A stretch of 64,000 nt of DNA from Desulfatiglans anilini DSM 4660 (lineage in GTDB: Bacteria; Desulfobacterota; DSM-4660; Desulfatiglandales; Desulfatiglandaceae): positions 310,001 through 374,000 of the forward strand of contig NZ_AULM01000001.1 of the NCBI RefSeq assembly GCF_000422285.1, in the 5' to 3' direction. The notes below the pieces were generated by a model. It was not told the DNA's origin and did no database searches. It worked only from the letters and a program-made list of their open reading frames with translations. This document shows, piece by piece, positions 38,847 through 48,595 of the stretch. Each line of letters opens with the position of its first letter. The first letter of the stretch is position 1. The position numbers and the translations under genes were made by a program.

Positions 38847-40316
38847 ATGGTTGATATCGGTTCGGATCTGGCGCGTGTCTTTCACCCCCGTTCGGTCGCG
38901 GTGGTAGGCGCTTCTGCATCCTTCGGCAAGTGGGGTCAGATGATTTTCAGCAATATCGTAGCCGGGAAATTTCCTGGACGGATCTTTCCCGTGAATCCGA
39001 AGGAGACCTCCTTGTATGGTTTGAAGGTCTACCCGCGGATGCAGGATATTGCCGAGGAGATCGATCTGGCGATCGTCACCACGCCGGCTGCGACGGTACC
39101 GGGTGTGCTGGCCGCGTGCGGGGAAAAGGGCGTCAAGGGCGTTGTGTTGATCACTTCCGGGTTCGGGGAGACGGACCAGGCAGGTAAGCAGCTGGAAAGA
39201 GAGATCGTGGCGCTTTGCCGCGCGAAGCGGATCCGTTTGATCGGCCCCAACACCATGGGCATCCTGAGCCCTCATTCCAGCCTTTTTGCCACAGGGACGC
39301 ATTCCCGCCCCCGTACAGGAGAGGTGGCCTTTGTCTCACAGTCCGGGAATCTCGGCAATCAGCTGATCCATTGGGCGGAGAACCAGAATATCGGGATATC
39401 GCTGTTCGCGGGTTCGGGGAACGAGGCGATGATCTCTTGTGTGGATTACCTGCGCTATCTGGAGGAGGATCCCCGTTCCCGTCTGATCACTCTCTATCTC
39501 GAGAACATTGCAGACGGGAGGGCCTTTCTCGAAACGGCGGTCCGGGTCAATCGGAGCAAACCCATCGTTGTGTTGAAAGGCGGGCGAACCGAGGCCGGTA
39601 TGCGGGCCGCGGCCTCCCACACCGGGTCGATGGGCGGCCGGGACGCCATTTTCCGTGCCGCTTGCCGGCAGGCCGGGGTGGCGCTTGTCAATGAGCCTCT
39701 GGAACTGCTCGAGCTGTCCGCGGGGTTTTCTTCTCTCCCCTTGCCGAAAGGGAATCGCGTAGGGATCGTGACCCTCGGGGGCGGATGGGGTGTAGTCACC
39801 GCAGATGCCTGCAATGAAAGGGGCTTGCAGGTTCCCTCGTTGCCGGACGGGATGGTAGCCGAAATCGGACGTCTCCTGCCTGATTTCTGGAGCCGCGGCA
39901 ATCCGGTCGATCTGGTTGGGACGCGCGACCTGGAGGTGCCGCTTGTTGCGGTCGAGTCCCTGCTGAAATGGGATGGCGTCGATTCCGTGATCAGCCTCGG
40001 CATCGTTGGGCGCGTCGAGATGGTCAGGCTACTGCTTCAGTCGACGCGCGAGGTGGATCCACAGGCGCAGCCCGCTGTGCTCGATGAACTCGAGGCGATG
40101 GCCGAGGCCTATGAGGTCAAATATGTCCAGCGGATCGTCGAACTGATGGAGCGCTACGAAAAGCCAGTTCTGGGGGTGTCCCTCGCGAGGAGCGACAAAG
40201 GGGTCGTTCGCAGCGTCCCCGGCGGGAAGTACAGCGGCGTCTTCTACCAAAGCCCGGAAAGCGCTGTGCAGACGTTGGCCTCTATGGCGGCTTACGCGCG
40301 GTTCCTCGAGAGGTAG
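38847..40316 (+). CDS. Acyl-CoA synthetase (NDP-forming) alpha-type subunit / CoA-binding protein
   Basis: 489 residues. The N-terminal CoA-binding Rossmann domain begins FHPRSVAVVGASASFGKWGQ, followed by two succinyl-CoA ligase-like domains. The phosphohistidine loop is ASHTGSMGG near residue 258. This matches the alpha half of ADP-forming acyl-CoA synthetases. The ATP-grasp beta half is not fused and not next to it, so it must act with a distant subunit or have another role. It sits opposite an enoyl-CoA hydratase 3 kb away, both fitting fatty or aromatic acid metabolism. Confidence 0.88.
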   Translation: MVDIGSDLARVFHPRSVAVVGASASFGKWGQMIFSNIVAGKFPGRIFPVNPKETSLYGLKVYPRMQDIAEEIDLAIVTTPAATVPGVLAACGEKGVKGVVLITSGFGETDQAGKQLEREIVALCRAKRIRLIGPNTMGILSPHSSLFATGTHSRPRTGEVAFVSQSGNLGNQLIHWAENQNIGISLFAGSGNEAMISCVDYLRYLEEDPRSRLITLYLENIADGRAFLETAVRVNRSKPIVVLKGGRTEAGMRAAASHTGSMGGRDAIFRAACRQAGVALVNEPLELLELSAGFSSLPLPKGNRVGIVTLGGGWGVVTADACNERGLQVPSLPDGMVAEIGRLLPDFWSRGNPVDLVGTRDLEVPLVAVESLLKWDGVDSVISLGIVGRVEMVRLLLQSTREVDPQAQPAVLDELEAMAEAYEVKYVQRIVELMERYEKPVLGVSLARSDKGVVRSVPGGKYSGVFYQSPESAVQTLASMAAYARFLER

Positions 40317-40331
40317 TTTCCGCTCTGGAAT

Positions 40332-43328
40332 TCAAAGAGATCGCTTGAGCGCTGCGAGGTACTCGGTGGAACGATCCAGGTAGAACGCGAGCGCCCGTGA
40401 GAAATTCTTCCCGACCAGGCCGTCGACGAAGAGCAGACTGATCTGCCGCTGATTCTGGAGAACGAACTGGGTATTGAGCAGGATCGCGCGTTCCTCCGGA
40501 GGCATATTTTCGAGGATCGCCTTGAACGCGGTTCGAGCTCTCGGTTGGTACATCCAGAAGTAGAGCAAATCCAGGGAATTGATGACGATGATCCTGTGAA
40601 GGTCGGCAACCTCGCCTTTGAGCTGTTCACCCGATTCTTCAGAGGCGCGCAGCAGGTCGAGCGCGTCCTTTTCCGGCAGCAGCAGTTCGAGTTGCGCATA
40701 AACATCGAACATCTGCGTGATCTTGGTCCGATAGTCGCGCCAGCGCATCTGAATGTTCTGGTAGCGGTCGACGGTGCCCTCGATCACGCCGGCTACCAGG
40801 TCCGAGGCCAGTTTGGAAATGATCGCGGCCCATTTCTGGAGGATGAGGTCGACCGCTGTGTAACCGAAGAGGGTAAGCAGCCTGCCTGCTGTGGCATTCA
40901 CTGCGACGGCGATGGGGATGGAGAGCAGGGTCCGGAAAAAGTTGCCGAAGACGGCGCTCTTGGGCAGGCCGCGAAAGAGGTTGTGGCTGGTGAGATAAAG
41001 CCCGTTGGCCAATGCGATGCAGGCATAGAGGGCGATAGGGTTCGTGGTGGTGTTGATGCCGAATGCCCGGTCCAGAACAAGAGTCTTCACGATATAATCG
41101 AGGAGCGGAACCGAGAAACCCGTGTAGAGCAAAGAGTCGGTGATCCGCTCCCAGCTGAGATAATCGTTCCACCGGAGGAGGGGCGAGCGGCGGATGCCGC
41201 CGCCTCCGAGAACCGACTGGAGCACATTGCGCAGGCCCGTGATGCCGAACCAGATCACGGCGCCGAAATAAGCGAGCAGCCACCATTCCTTGGTCAGGTA
41301 GAACGTGAGAAACGCGGGGATGAAACCGATCAGCACCTTCAGGGCGTTCTTGACGCCCGTATTGAGGTAGCGCCAGGAGAGCCTCGGCCGGCCCTGCATC
41401 TTCTCCGGCGGGTTCAACGTGAGGCCGTTGTCCCCGGCCTTCTGGATGCCGCCGAGCGTTACGATATTGCCGGGGGATTCCATGTGGATGGACTGCTCCT
41501 GAATGACCCAGTCGTTCAGGCGTTTTTCGAATAGGAGGCTCAAGCCCGGCAAGGTGCGCATCAGCCTGAACATGATCCGTTCTCTTGTCGAGAGGTTCCC
41601 GCGCGGGATGAAGGTGCTGCGCCTGAAAACCTCGACCCGGATCGGAATCATCATCCGGGTTGCGGCCGATGGACGGGTGATTTCTCTTCGCGCCCGCAGG
41701 GGCAGCGTTTGTTCTATGGCCAGCCCCATGCCATGGACGCGGGGGGCGCGCCCCGTGGAGTCGCTTCCGATCCGGGCTTTGAGCGGCGTTCCTCGATAGG
41801 CGTCTTTGAGCGCCGAGATGTCGTGAAGGATCATGGTCAGTTTTTCGATTCGTTCCCGATTGCCGCTTCCGGCCTTCAAACGACCGATCATCGCGCGGAT
41901 CATGCCCTTCAGGTGCATCACGTTGCCATCGTTGACGGCCTGCTGAAGCTCATGAATCTGAGGGATGTGGGCGGTTTTGCCCTCGGAGTAATCCTTCAGG
42001 TTGAAGATCTCCAGACGGGTGATTGCCCCTTCGCAGTCGTACAGCAGCTCCAAAACATCCTCCACCCTGAGGTTGCTGAGATTGAGGGTCACGCGGTAGG
42101 CGGAATGGAGCCTGGCGAGGCGGTTGATCAATTCATGGGCAGGCAGTTTGAGGAGGGGGGGGAGATCAGAGCTGTCCATGGGGATGGCTGGATCGGGGAT
42201 TTCCGGGTTCTTGGACGGCTGCAGGTATTTTTCGATCAGGGCCTCTGAATCCAGGCGGTTCATTTCGTCGACCAGACCCTCCATTTCGAGGCGCCGCGTA
42301 GGGTCGGATGATGGGTAGCGCTCCCGCATCGAGGCGACGCAGTCCTTCAAGGTGTCGAGCATCTTTTTGTGGATGAATTCCCCCAGGTGAACGATGGAGG
42401 GCTGCCCGGCGCCCACAAAGGCGGCGAATTCATCCGGGTCGATCGGCTGAAGATCACAGCCGTAGGCCTTCCGCAGGGCGTGGCGGTGACGCTCGTTGAA
42501 TACCTTGAGCACCTCCCAGACGTATCGCTGCTGGTAGCGCGAGACGGCTTTGCCCTCCGACATGAAGGCCGCCACCTGGTCGTCCGCCAGGAAGCAAAGA
42601 AAGGACTGGGTATCGGGAAACCCCCGAGGCACCCAGATCAGCTGCGCATAACGGTTATGGATCCGCGTGTAGAACTCGATCCCGATCCGGACGGTGATCC
42701 CCATGATCGAGGCCGCTTCGAGCAACTCCACCGCGAATTTGGCTTCGACATAATTGTAGTAGATGACTCTGAGACGCCGAATTCCTTTGATCCAGGCGTC
42801 CATGATGAGGTGACTGGAGGTCTTGCGGCCTTTCGTGTTAACGTCATGAACGTGGTCGTCGAAGGTCGCCTGGTTCCATCCTTCGGGCATCTCCAAGAGA
42901 TGGTAACGGCGGAGCTGGCTGCGGATGATGCGGGGGTTTCCTGTGGCAGCGGTTCTGAAATCGTGGGCGAGTTCAAGTTGACGCCGCTCGTTCCCGTGGG
43001 CGCGGACCAGTTCCTTCATGATCGTCAGCAGGACCCTCGCCGTGTTGATCGGCAGGGAGCCCCCCGCGGCGCCCAGGATCTCTTCCCTCAGGGAGCGCAG
43101 TGCGCTCAGACGGTCATCCACGCCGCCGGCCTCGAGGGATTCGAGCAGGTGGATGACGGCGAAGGCGATCCGCAGGCCCTTCGATTCCGCCATCTCCTTG
43201 ATGCCGTGGGGGTGGAGGTAGGGCAGGACCAGATTCCGCACCCCTTTGCGCGATTTGTCGCGGGTGAGGACATCGTTGACGATGTTCAGCAGGTAGTCGT
43301 CCCGTTTGTCGAAAAGCAGTCTGGCCAT
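40332..43328 (-). CDS. Large protein with PHP-like N-terminal region and C-terminal membrane domain, function unknown
   Basis: 998 residues. Residues 155-218 resemble a PHP phosphoesterase core: FDDHVHD (His159, His161), the KGIRRLRVIYYN strand where PHP proteins have a TDH motif, and GITVRIGIEF (Gly-Ile-Glu at 216-218). The second metal motif is therefore altered. A helical region follows (about 220-650), then membrane segments at about 663-679, 682-700, 732-752, 763-781 and 797-825, and a soluble helical tail. I do not recognise the full protein. It may be a membrane-bound hydrolase or a binding protein. It is convergent with the CoA-synthetase gene, only 15 nt apart. Confidence 0.75.
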   Translation of the reverse strand: MARLLFDKRDDYLLNIVNDVLTRDKSRKGVRNLVLPYLHPHGIKEMAESKGLRIAFAVIHLLESLEAGGVDDRLSALRSLREEILGAAGGSLPINTARVLLTIMKELVRAHGNERRQLELAHDFRTAATGNPRIIRSQLRRYHLLEMPEGWNQATFDDHVHDVNTKGRKTSSHLIMDAWIKGIRRLRVIYYNYVEAKFAVELLEAASIMGITVRIGIEFYTRIHNRYAQLIWVPRGFPDTQSFLCFLADDQVAAFMSEGKAVSRYQQRYVWEVLKVFNERHRHALRKAYGCDLQPIDPDEFAAFVGAGQPSIVHLGEFIHKKMLDTLKDCVASMRERYPSSDPTRRLEMEGLVDEMNRLDSEALIEKYLQPSKNPEIPDPAIPMDSSDLPPLLKLPAHELINRLARLHSAYRVTLNLSNLRVEDVLELLYDCEGAITRLEIFNLKDYSEGKTAHIPQIHELQQAVNDGNVMHLKGMIRAMIGRLKAGSGNRERIEKLTMILHDISALKDAYRGTPLKARIGSDSTGRAPRVHGMGLAIEQTLPLRARREITRPSAATRMMIPIRVEVFRRSTFIPRGNLSTRERIMFRLMRTLPGLSLLFEKRLNDWVIQEQSIHMESPGNIVTLGGIQKAGDNGLTLNPPEKMQGRPRLSWRYLNTGVKNALKVLIGFIPAFLTFYLTKEWWLLAYFGAVIWFGITGLRNVLQSVLGGGGIRRSPLLRWNDYLSWERITDSLLYTGFSVPLLDYIVKTLVLDRAFGINTTTNPIALYACIALANGLYLTSHNLFRGLPKSAVFGNFFRTLLSIPIAVAVNATAGRLLTLFGYTAVDLILQKWAAIISKLASDLVAGVIEGTVDRYQNIQMRWRDYRTKITQMFDVYAQLELLLPEKDALDLLRASEESGEQLKGEVADLHRIIVINSLDLLYFWMYQPRARTAFKAILENMPPEERAILLNTQFVLQNQRQISLLFVDGLVGKNFSRALAFYLDRSTEYLAALKRSL

Positions 43329-43381
43329 GAGGTCAACGGCGCGTCAGGGCGCGGAAAGGGATGATCGTCGCTCTTTTTGCC

Positions 43382-43444
43382 GAAGCGGCCTCATTCGGGG
43401 ATCCGCCTTTTCCGGATGGCATGGGTAACGCCAGAGGCCGCTTC
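43382..43444. repeat. Inverted repeat with 11-bp perfect arms upstream of the large PHP-like gene
   Basis: GAAGCGGCCTC (43382-43392) is mirrored by GAGGCCGCTTC (43434-43444) with a 41-bp loop. It lies between the stop of the enoyl-CoA hydratase gene and the start of the large membrane-protein gene, both read leftward. There is no U-run, so it may be a weak terminator or a protein site. Confidence 0.55.
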
Positions 43445-43479
43445 AGGCTGTCCTGCAATCTTCTGCCTGCTGTGGTCGT

Positions 43480-44307
43480 TCAATCCATTGTTTTTTTCGA
43501 GGAATCCACAGTGTCGAATACCTCGTCCACAAACCGGGGGGGCCGGTTTTCACGCAGGGCCTCGATCCCTTCGACGACGTTGGGCCCCTGAAAAAAGCGG
43601 CTCTGCCGATCGGATTCCATCCGAAGGACATCACGGAGTTCGATGTGCGGCGCTGCGTGGACGATCTCCTTGATCGTCCGAATCGGCGCCGCGGGTTGGG
43701 CGGCGATTGTGGCAGCCAGATCCATGACGGCATCGTTCAGGGATGTTCCGGCGGTCACCTGATTCAATAGGCCCAGGGTAAGCGCCTTTTCCGCCGAAAG
43801 AATCTCTCCTGTCATGAGAAGCTGCAGGGCTCTGCCGGGTCCGGCGGTGCGGGAAAGCCAGTACTCGGCCCCCATGCCGGGATTGAGCCCCAGTTTGATG
43901 AAGGTGAAACCGATGATCGCCTCCGCCGCTGCGACGCGAAGATCGCAGGCCATCGCCAGGCAGGCGCCGGCGCCGATCGCCGGGCCGTTGACGGCCGCGA
44001 TGGTTGGAATGGCCAGTTCGGTCAGGGACAGAAATCGGCTGTAAAAGGCGCTCAACGTATCCTGCACTACAGCAGCGTCTTTCCGTGTCCACTCGGAGAG
44101 CATGGCGAGATCGGCTCCCGCACAGAAGGCGCTGCCGGCCCCTGTCAGAACCAGCACCTTGATCGCCGGGTTCGAGGCGACGGCTGTTACGGCTGCCTGG
44201 AAATCGTGGGACATCTGCACGGTCATGGCATTTCGTTCTTCAGGGCGATTGAGTGTCAGGATCCCGACCCGGTCTTCGATCTTCATGTGGATGGTCTGAA
44301 AGTTCAA
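43480..44307 (-). CDS. Enoyl-CoA hydratase/isomerase family protein
   Basis: 275 residues of the crotonase fold. The oxyanion-hole loops are GAGSAFCAGADLAML near residue 65 and AIGAGACLAMACDLRVA near residue 115; the catalytic Glu positions are less clear in LGLNPGMGAEYWLSRTAG. I take the TTG at 44307, with GGAGG 5 nt upstream, so the protein begins (M)NFQTIHMKIEDRV. It may hydrate enoyl-CoAs or isomerise them; the substrate is unknown. Confidence 0.88.
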   Translation of the reverse strand: MNFQTIHMKIEDRVGILTLNRPEERNAMTVQMSHDFQAAVTAVASNPAIKVLVLTGAGSAFCAGADLAMLSEWTRKDAAVVQDTLSAFYSRFLSLTELAIPTIAAVNGPAIGAGACLAMACDLRVAAAEAIIGFTFIKLGLNPGMGAEYWLSRTAGPGRALQLLMTGEILSAEKALTLGLLNQVTAGTSLNDAVMDLAATIAAQPAAPIRTIKEIVHAAPHIELRDVLRMESDRQSRFFQGPNVVEGIEALRENRPPRFVDEVFDTVDSSKKTMD

Positions 44308-44404
44308 AAGGACCTCCGTCAAAGCGCTGCATCAAGGGAGAAAAGGGGGTTTGGCAGGTTAAGATACCATGATCTCAATGTTTTTCGAAACATTAAATTC
44401 GTTT

Positions 44405-44548
44405 CCGTCCCAAAATGGACCTTTTGCCCAATCTCTGAGTGAATCTGTGCGCTTGCTTGCGCGGAGGCGACCTGCAGGTCGCCGCACAAGTAAACGTGCA
44501 GATTGACGCCGAGATTGGCTAAAAAGACCATTCCCGGATGAAAACCAT
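44405..44548 (+). repeat. Dispersed palindromic intergenic repeat, copy R8 (long hairpin form)
   Basis: This copy lacks the 5' module but keeps both arms. AATGGACCTTTTGCCCAATC at 44414 is answered by GAGATTGGCTAAAAAGACC ending at 44530. The centre is the perfect 16-bp palindrome GCGACCTGCAGGTCGC (44467-44482). Over 50 aligned arm bases about 38 match, and most mismatches would be G-U pairs in RNA on one strand. It lies in the gap before hrpA. Confidence 0.85.
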
Positions 44549-44579
44549 CGATGATAAGGAAGCATGGCTGGCATAGGAA

Positions 44580-47500
44580 ATGAACCGGACAAACATACAA
44601 AAATCCAGGGATGAACGGATGCGCCGCATCCGGCAGGACATGGCCGGCGCCATGCTGCTAGACCAGGCGGCACTGGCGAAAGGGCTCAAGTCGCTGCTGG
44701 CCTCGCTGAAGAAAGGCCATGTTCCGGAGGAAGAGGTCGATAGGCAGTTCGGGCGGCTGGAAAAAAGGCTTTCCGCCTCGGTGTTCGAATGCGAGCGGCG
44801 GCGGAGAGAGCTTCCCCGGCTCGATTTTCCGGAGAATCTTCCCATCACCTCAAGGAAGGACGACCTGATTCGGGCCATTCAGGGGCATCGGGTGGTGATC
44901 GTCGCGGGGGAGACCGGCTCCGGCAAGAGCACCCAACTCCCGAAGATGTGCCTCGCGGCGGGCCGCGGCATTGCGGGGCGGGTCGGCTGCACCCAGCCGC
45001 GGCGCATCGCCGCCGCCACGATCGCCAGGCGGGTCGCCGAGGAACTCGGGGAGGAACTGGGCCGATCGGTGGGTTACAAGGTGCGCTTCAAGGACCGCAC
45101 GGACCCGCGGGCCTACATCAAGGTCGTGACCGACGGAATGCTCCTGGCCGAGACGCAGGGGGATCGCCATCTGTTTGAATACGACACCCTGATCATCGAC
45201 GAGGCCCACGAGCGCAGCCTCAACATCGATTTTCTCCTCGGGATCCTGCGAAACCTGCTCGAGGTGCGGCCGGAGCTGAAGGTGATCGTCACCTCGGCCA
45301 CGCTCGACACCGCCAAGTTCTCCGCCTTCTTCGGCGATGCGCCGGTGATCGAGGTGAGCGGCCGGATGTACCCGGTCGAGGTCGTCTATAGGCCGCTCGA
45401 CCCCGAGAGGGAAAGCGAGGGGGATCTCACCTACGTGGACCTGGCCGTGGAGGCCGTCGACAGCCTGCGAAAGGCCCGCCTGCCGGGGGACGTCCTGATC
45501 TTCATGCCGACCGAGCAGGATATCCTCGAGACGTGCGAACGGCTGGAAGGGAGGCATTTCCCCGGCGTGACGGTTCTTCGCCTCTTCGCCCGTCTGCCGG
45601 CCTCCGAGCAGGGCCGGGTCTATGCGGTCAGCGGGCCCAAGATCGTGGTGGCGACGAATGTCGCCGAGACCTCCCTGACGATCCCGGGCATCCGGTATGT
45701 CATCGACACGGGCCTGGCGCGGATCTCCCGCTATGTCCCGCGGACGCGGACGACCAGCCTGCCGATCAGCCCCATCTCGATAAGCAGCGCCGACCAGCGC
45801 AAGGGGCGATGCGGCCGCGTGCAGAACGGTGTGTGCATCCGTCTGTATTCGGAGGAGGACTACGCATCGCGGGCTCCTTTCACGCCCCCGGAGGTGCTGC
45901 GCTCGAACCTGGCGGAGGTGATCCTCCGGATGATCGCGCTGGGGCTCGGGGACATCGCGGCCTTTCCCTTCGTGGACCGGCCCAACCCGCGGAGCGTCAA
46001 GGACGGCTTCGATCTCCTGGAGGAGCTGGGGGCGATCCGGCGCAGGGGCCGGAAGGTCCTCCTGACGGAAAAGGGCCGCCTCATGGCGCGCATGCCCCTG
46101 GACCCGAAGATCGCGCGGATGATGCTGGAGGCGGTCCATGAGGGCTGCGTCGATGAAACGGCGGTGATCGCCGCGGCGCTGAGCGTCCAGGACCCCCGCG
46201 AGCGGCCCCTGGACAAGGCCGCCCAGGCCGATCAGATGCACGCCCCGTTCAAGGATCCGGACTCGGATTTCGTGACCCTCCTGAACATCTGGAACCGCTA
46301 CCACGGCCACTGGGCCGGGCTCAAGACCCAGAACCAGATGCGCCGCTTCTGCAGGACGCAGTTCCTGTCCTTTCCCCGCATGCGGGAGTGGATGTACATC
46401 CATGAGCAGATCGTCTCGATCCTGAACGAGCGGCGGCTGAAAGGACCGGCTGAACCGGCCGCAGCCGGTCTTGACCCGCTCTACGACCGGCTTCATCGGG
46501 CGGTCCTGAGCGGCTTCCTTTCCAACATCGCGCTCAGAAAAGAAAAGAACCTCTACCAGGCGGCGCGGGGTCGCGAGGTCATGGTCCATCCGGGATCGAG
46601 CCTTTTCAACAAAGGCCGACCCTGGATCGTCGCGGCTGAGATCGTCAAGACCTCGCGGCTGTTCGCCCGCACTGTGGCCCGCATCGATCCGGGCTGGCTC
46701 GAGGCCCTTGGCGGGGACCTGTGCCGGCGGAGCTATGCGGAGCCTCATTGGGAGAAATCGCGCGGTGAGGTGAGGGCCTATGAGCAGGTCACCCTTTACG
46801 GCCTCCCGATCGTGGCGAGGCGGCCGGTATCCTACGGGCCCATCCGCCCGGAGGAGGCCCACCGGATCTTTGTCCAGTCGGGCCTGGTCGAAGGGAGCAT
46901 CAGGGAGCCCCTGGGGTTTTTGAAGCACAATCGGGCCTTGATGGAGGCCATCGGCGCCATGGAGGAGAAGATCCGCCGCCGCGGCCTGATGGTGAACGAG
47001 GAGGCCGTGGCTGAATTCTACTCGTCCAGGCTCGCCGGCATGTGCGATGTCAGAACCCTCAAAAGGGTGATCCGCGAAAGGGCCGGGGACGCCTTTCTGC
47101 GCATGCGGGAGGAAGACCTGGTGCAGGAGCTTCCGGATCGGGCGGAGCTGGAGCGGTACCCGGACCGGATGGTGCTCGGGAACAAGATTTTTAGCTGTTC
47201 CTACCGGTTTTCCCCCGGTGCGGAGGAGGACGGCGTGACGATCCGCATACCGGCGGGGGCCCTTTCGGAGGTGCCGGCCGAACGGCTCGAATGGGGGGTG
47301 CCGGGCCTTTACCGTGAGAAGATCGCGGCCTTGATCAAAGGCCTTCCCAAGCGTTACCGAAAGCAGTTGGTCCCGGCTTCCGCCACAGTGGATATCATTG
47401 TGGCGGAGATGGAACAGGGGAGTCGCCCGCTTATCAGCTCCCTGGCCCGGTTCGTCTACGAGCGGTTCGGAGTGGAGATCCCCGCGGCCGAATGGGCGGC

Positions 47501-48542
47501 GGTGGAGCTGCCCGAATACCTCAAGATGCGGGTGGCGGTCGTGGACGAGCAGGGGAAGGAACTGGAGGCGGGCCGCGATATCCACCTCCTCGAATACCCC
47601 GGGGGGACGGCGGCGCACGCGGTGAACACCCTGCCTCAGTGGAAGGACGCGCAGGCGCAGTGGGAAGAGGAAGACGTCAGAGACTGGACCGTGGGCGAAC
47701 TCCCGGAGCGCATCCCTCTCGACGACTGCCTCGACGCGTACCCGGCCCTGGCGGCCGACGACGGCGGCCGCGTGAACCTGCGCCTGTTTCCGGACCGCGA
47801 TCAGGCCGCCGCGGTGCACCGGGAGGGGATCAAGCGCCTGCTCGAGCTCCGTCTCGCAAAGGATCTGAAGTATCTCAAGCGCTCCGTGTCGCTTGCGAAA
47901 GAGGCCTCGCCCGGCGCCGTCTATTTCGGCGGAGCACGCAGGGTGGAAGAGCAGATCTACGAGGCCGTCCTCGAAGGCTCCCTCGCGTTGGACCTTCGGA
48001 GCCGGGAGGCATTCGACCGGCATGCGGCGGTCCTCCGGGAAGGCATATTCGAGGAGGCGGCCGTGCTGCGCGAGCAGGCCGAAAAGGTCTTGAAGTCTTT
48101 CGAAGAGACCCGCGGAGCGCTCTATGACCTCGAGCGGGCCAATGCGACGAACGAAGAGGTCCTGGCCCTTTGCGCCGGCCTTCGCCGCGAACTCGATGCC
48201 CTCCTGCCGCCGGATTTCATTCGGCGGTACGCCCCCGATCAGCTTTCCAACATGCCCCGCTACCTGAAGGCGATCCAGTTGAGGGTTGAACGCGGAGCCT
48301 ACGACCCCGCCAAGGACCGGCGGAAGCAGGCCGATGTCGATCCCTTCGTCGAGGCCCTCCAGACGATGACCGGTGCCCTTTCCCCGCGCACCTCCCGGGA
48401 GAAGAGGGAGGCGCTCGAAGCCTTTCGCTGGATGGTGGAGGAGTTCAAGGTGTCGCTCTTCGCCCAGGAGCTGAAGACCCCCTACCCCGTTTCCCCCAAA
48501 CGCCTGGAAGAAAAGCGGAAAGAGCTCGAGCGGATGATCTGA
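44580..48542 (+). CDS. hrpA: ATP-dependent RNA helicase HrpA (DEAH box)
   Basis: 1320 residues, close to the E. coli protein. Walker A GETGSGKST lies near residue 112, DEAH near residue 207, SAT near 239 and QRKGRCGR near 407, followed by the winged-helix, ratchet and OB-fold parts and the long DUF3418 C-terminus. HrpA rescues stalled ribosomes and remodels RNA. AGGAA precedes the ATG. Its very GC-rich second half creates a 1243-codon antisense open frame that is not a gene. Confidence 0.97.
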   Translation: MNRTNIQKSRDERMRRIRQDMAGAMLLDQAALAKGLKSLLASLKKGHVPEEEVDRQFGRLEKRLSASVFECERRRRELPRLDFPENLPITSRKDDLIRAIQGHRVVIVAGETGSGKSTQLPKMCLAAGRGIAGRVGCTQPRRIAAATIARRVAEELGEELGRSVGYKVRFKDRTDPRAYIKVVTDGMLLAETQGDRHLFEYDTLIIDEAHERSLNIDFLLGILRNLLEVRPELKVIVTSATLDTAKFSAFFGDAPVIEVSGRMYPVEVVYRPLDPERESEGDLTYVDLAVEAVDSLRKARLPGDVLIFMPTEQDILETCERLEGRHFPGVTVLRLFARLPASEQGRVYAVSGPKIVVATNVAETSLTIPGIRYVIDTGLARISRYVPRTRTTSLPISPISISSADQRKGRCGRVQNGVCIRLYSEEDYASRAPFTPPEVLRSNLAEVILRMIALGLGDIAAFPFVDRPNPRSVKDGFDLLEELGAIRRRGRKVLLTEKGRLMARMPLDPKIARMMLEAVHEGCVDETAVIAAALSVQDPRERPLDKAAQADQMHAPFKDPDSDFVTLLNIWNRYHGHWAGLKTQNQMRRFCRTQFLSFPRMREWMYIHEQIVSILNERRLKGPAEPAAAGLDPLYDRLHRAVLSGFLSNIALRKEKNLYQAARGREVMVHPGSSLFNKGRPWIVAAEIVKTSRLFARTVARIDPGWLEALGGDLCRRSYAEPHWEKSRGEVRAYEQVTLYGLPIVARRPVSYGPIRPEEAHRIFVQSGLVEGSIREPLGFLKHNRALMEAIGAMEEKIRRRGLMVNEEAVAEFYSSRLAGMCDVRTLKRVIRERAGDAFLRMREEDLVQELPDRAELERYPDRMVLGNKIFSCSYRFSPGAEEDGVTIRIPAGALSEVPAERLEWGVPGLYREKIAALIKGLPKRYRKQLVPASATVDIIVAEMEQGSRPLISSLARFVYERFGVEIPAAEWAAVELPEYLKMRVAVVDEQGKELEAGRDIHLLEYPGGTAAHAVNTLPQWKDAQAQWEEEDVRDWTVGELPERIPLDDCLDAYPALAADDGGRVNLRLFPDRDQAAAVHREGIKRLLELRLAKDLKYLKRSVSLAKEASPGAVYFGGARRVEEQIYEAVLEGSLALDLRSREAFDRHAAVLREGIFEEAAVLREQAEKVLKSFEETRGALYDLERANATNEEVLALCAGLRRELDALLPPDFIRRYAPDQLSNMPRYLKAIQLRVERGAYDPAKDRRKQADVDPFVEALQTMTGALSPRTSREKREALEAFRWMVEEFKVSLFAQELKTPYPVSPKRLEEKRKELERMI

Positions 48543-48595
48543 GCACGATGCCTGTATGACCGAAGGGCGCAAGATATCCACCCGCCCGAGCCGTA

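Noticed and set aside
44850-48581. 1243-codon open frame antisense to hrpA
   Set aside because: It covers HrpA, whose helicase motifs are clear. It has no ribosome-binding site and a low-complexity composition.
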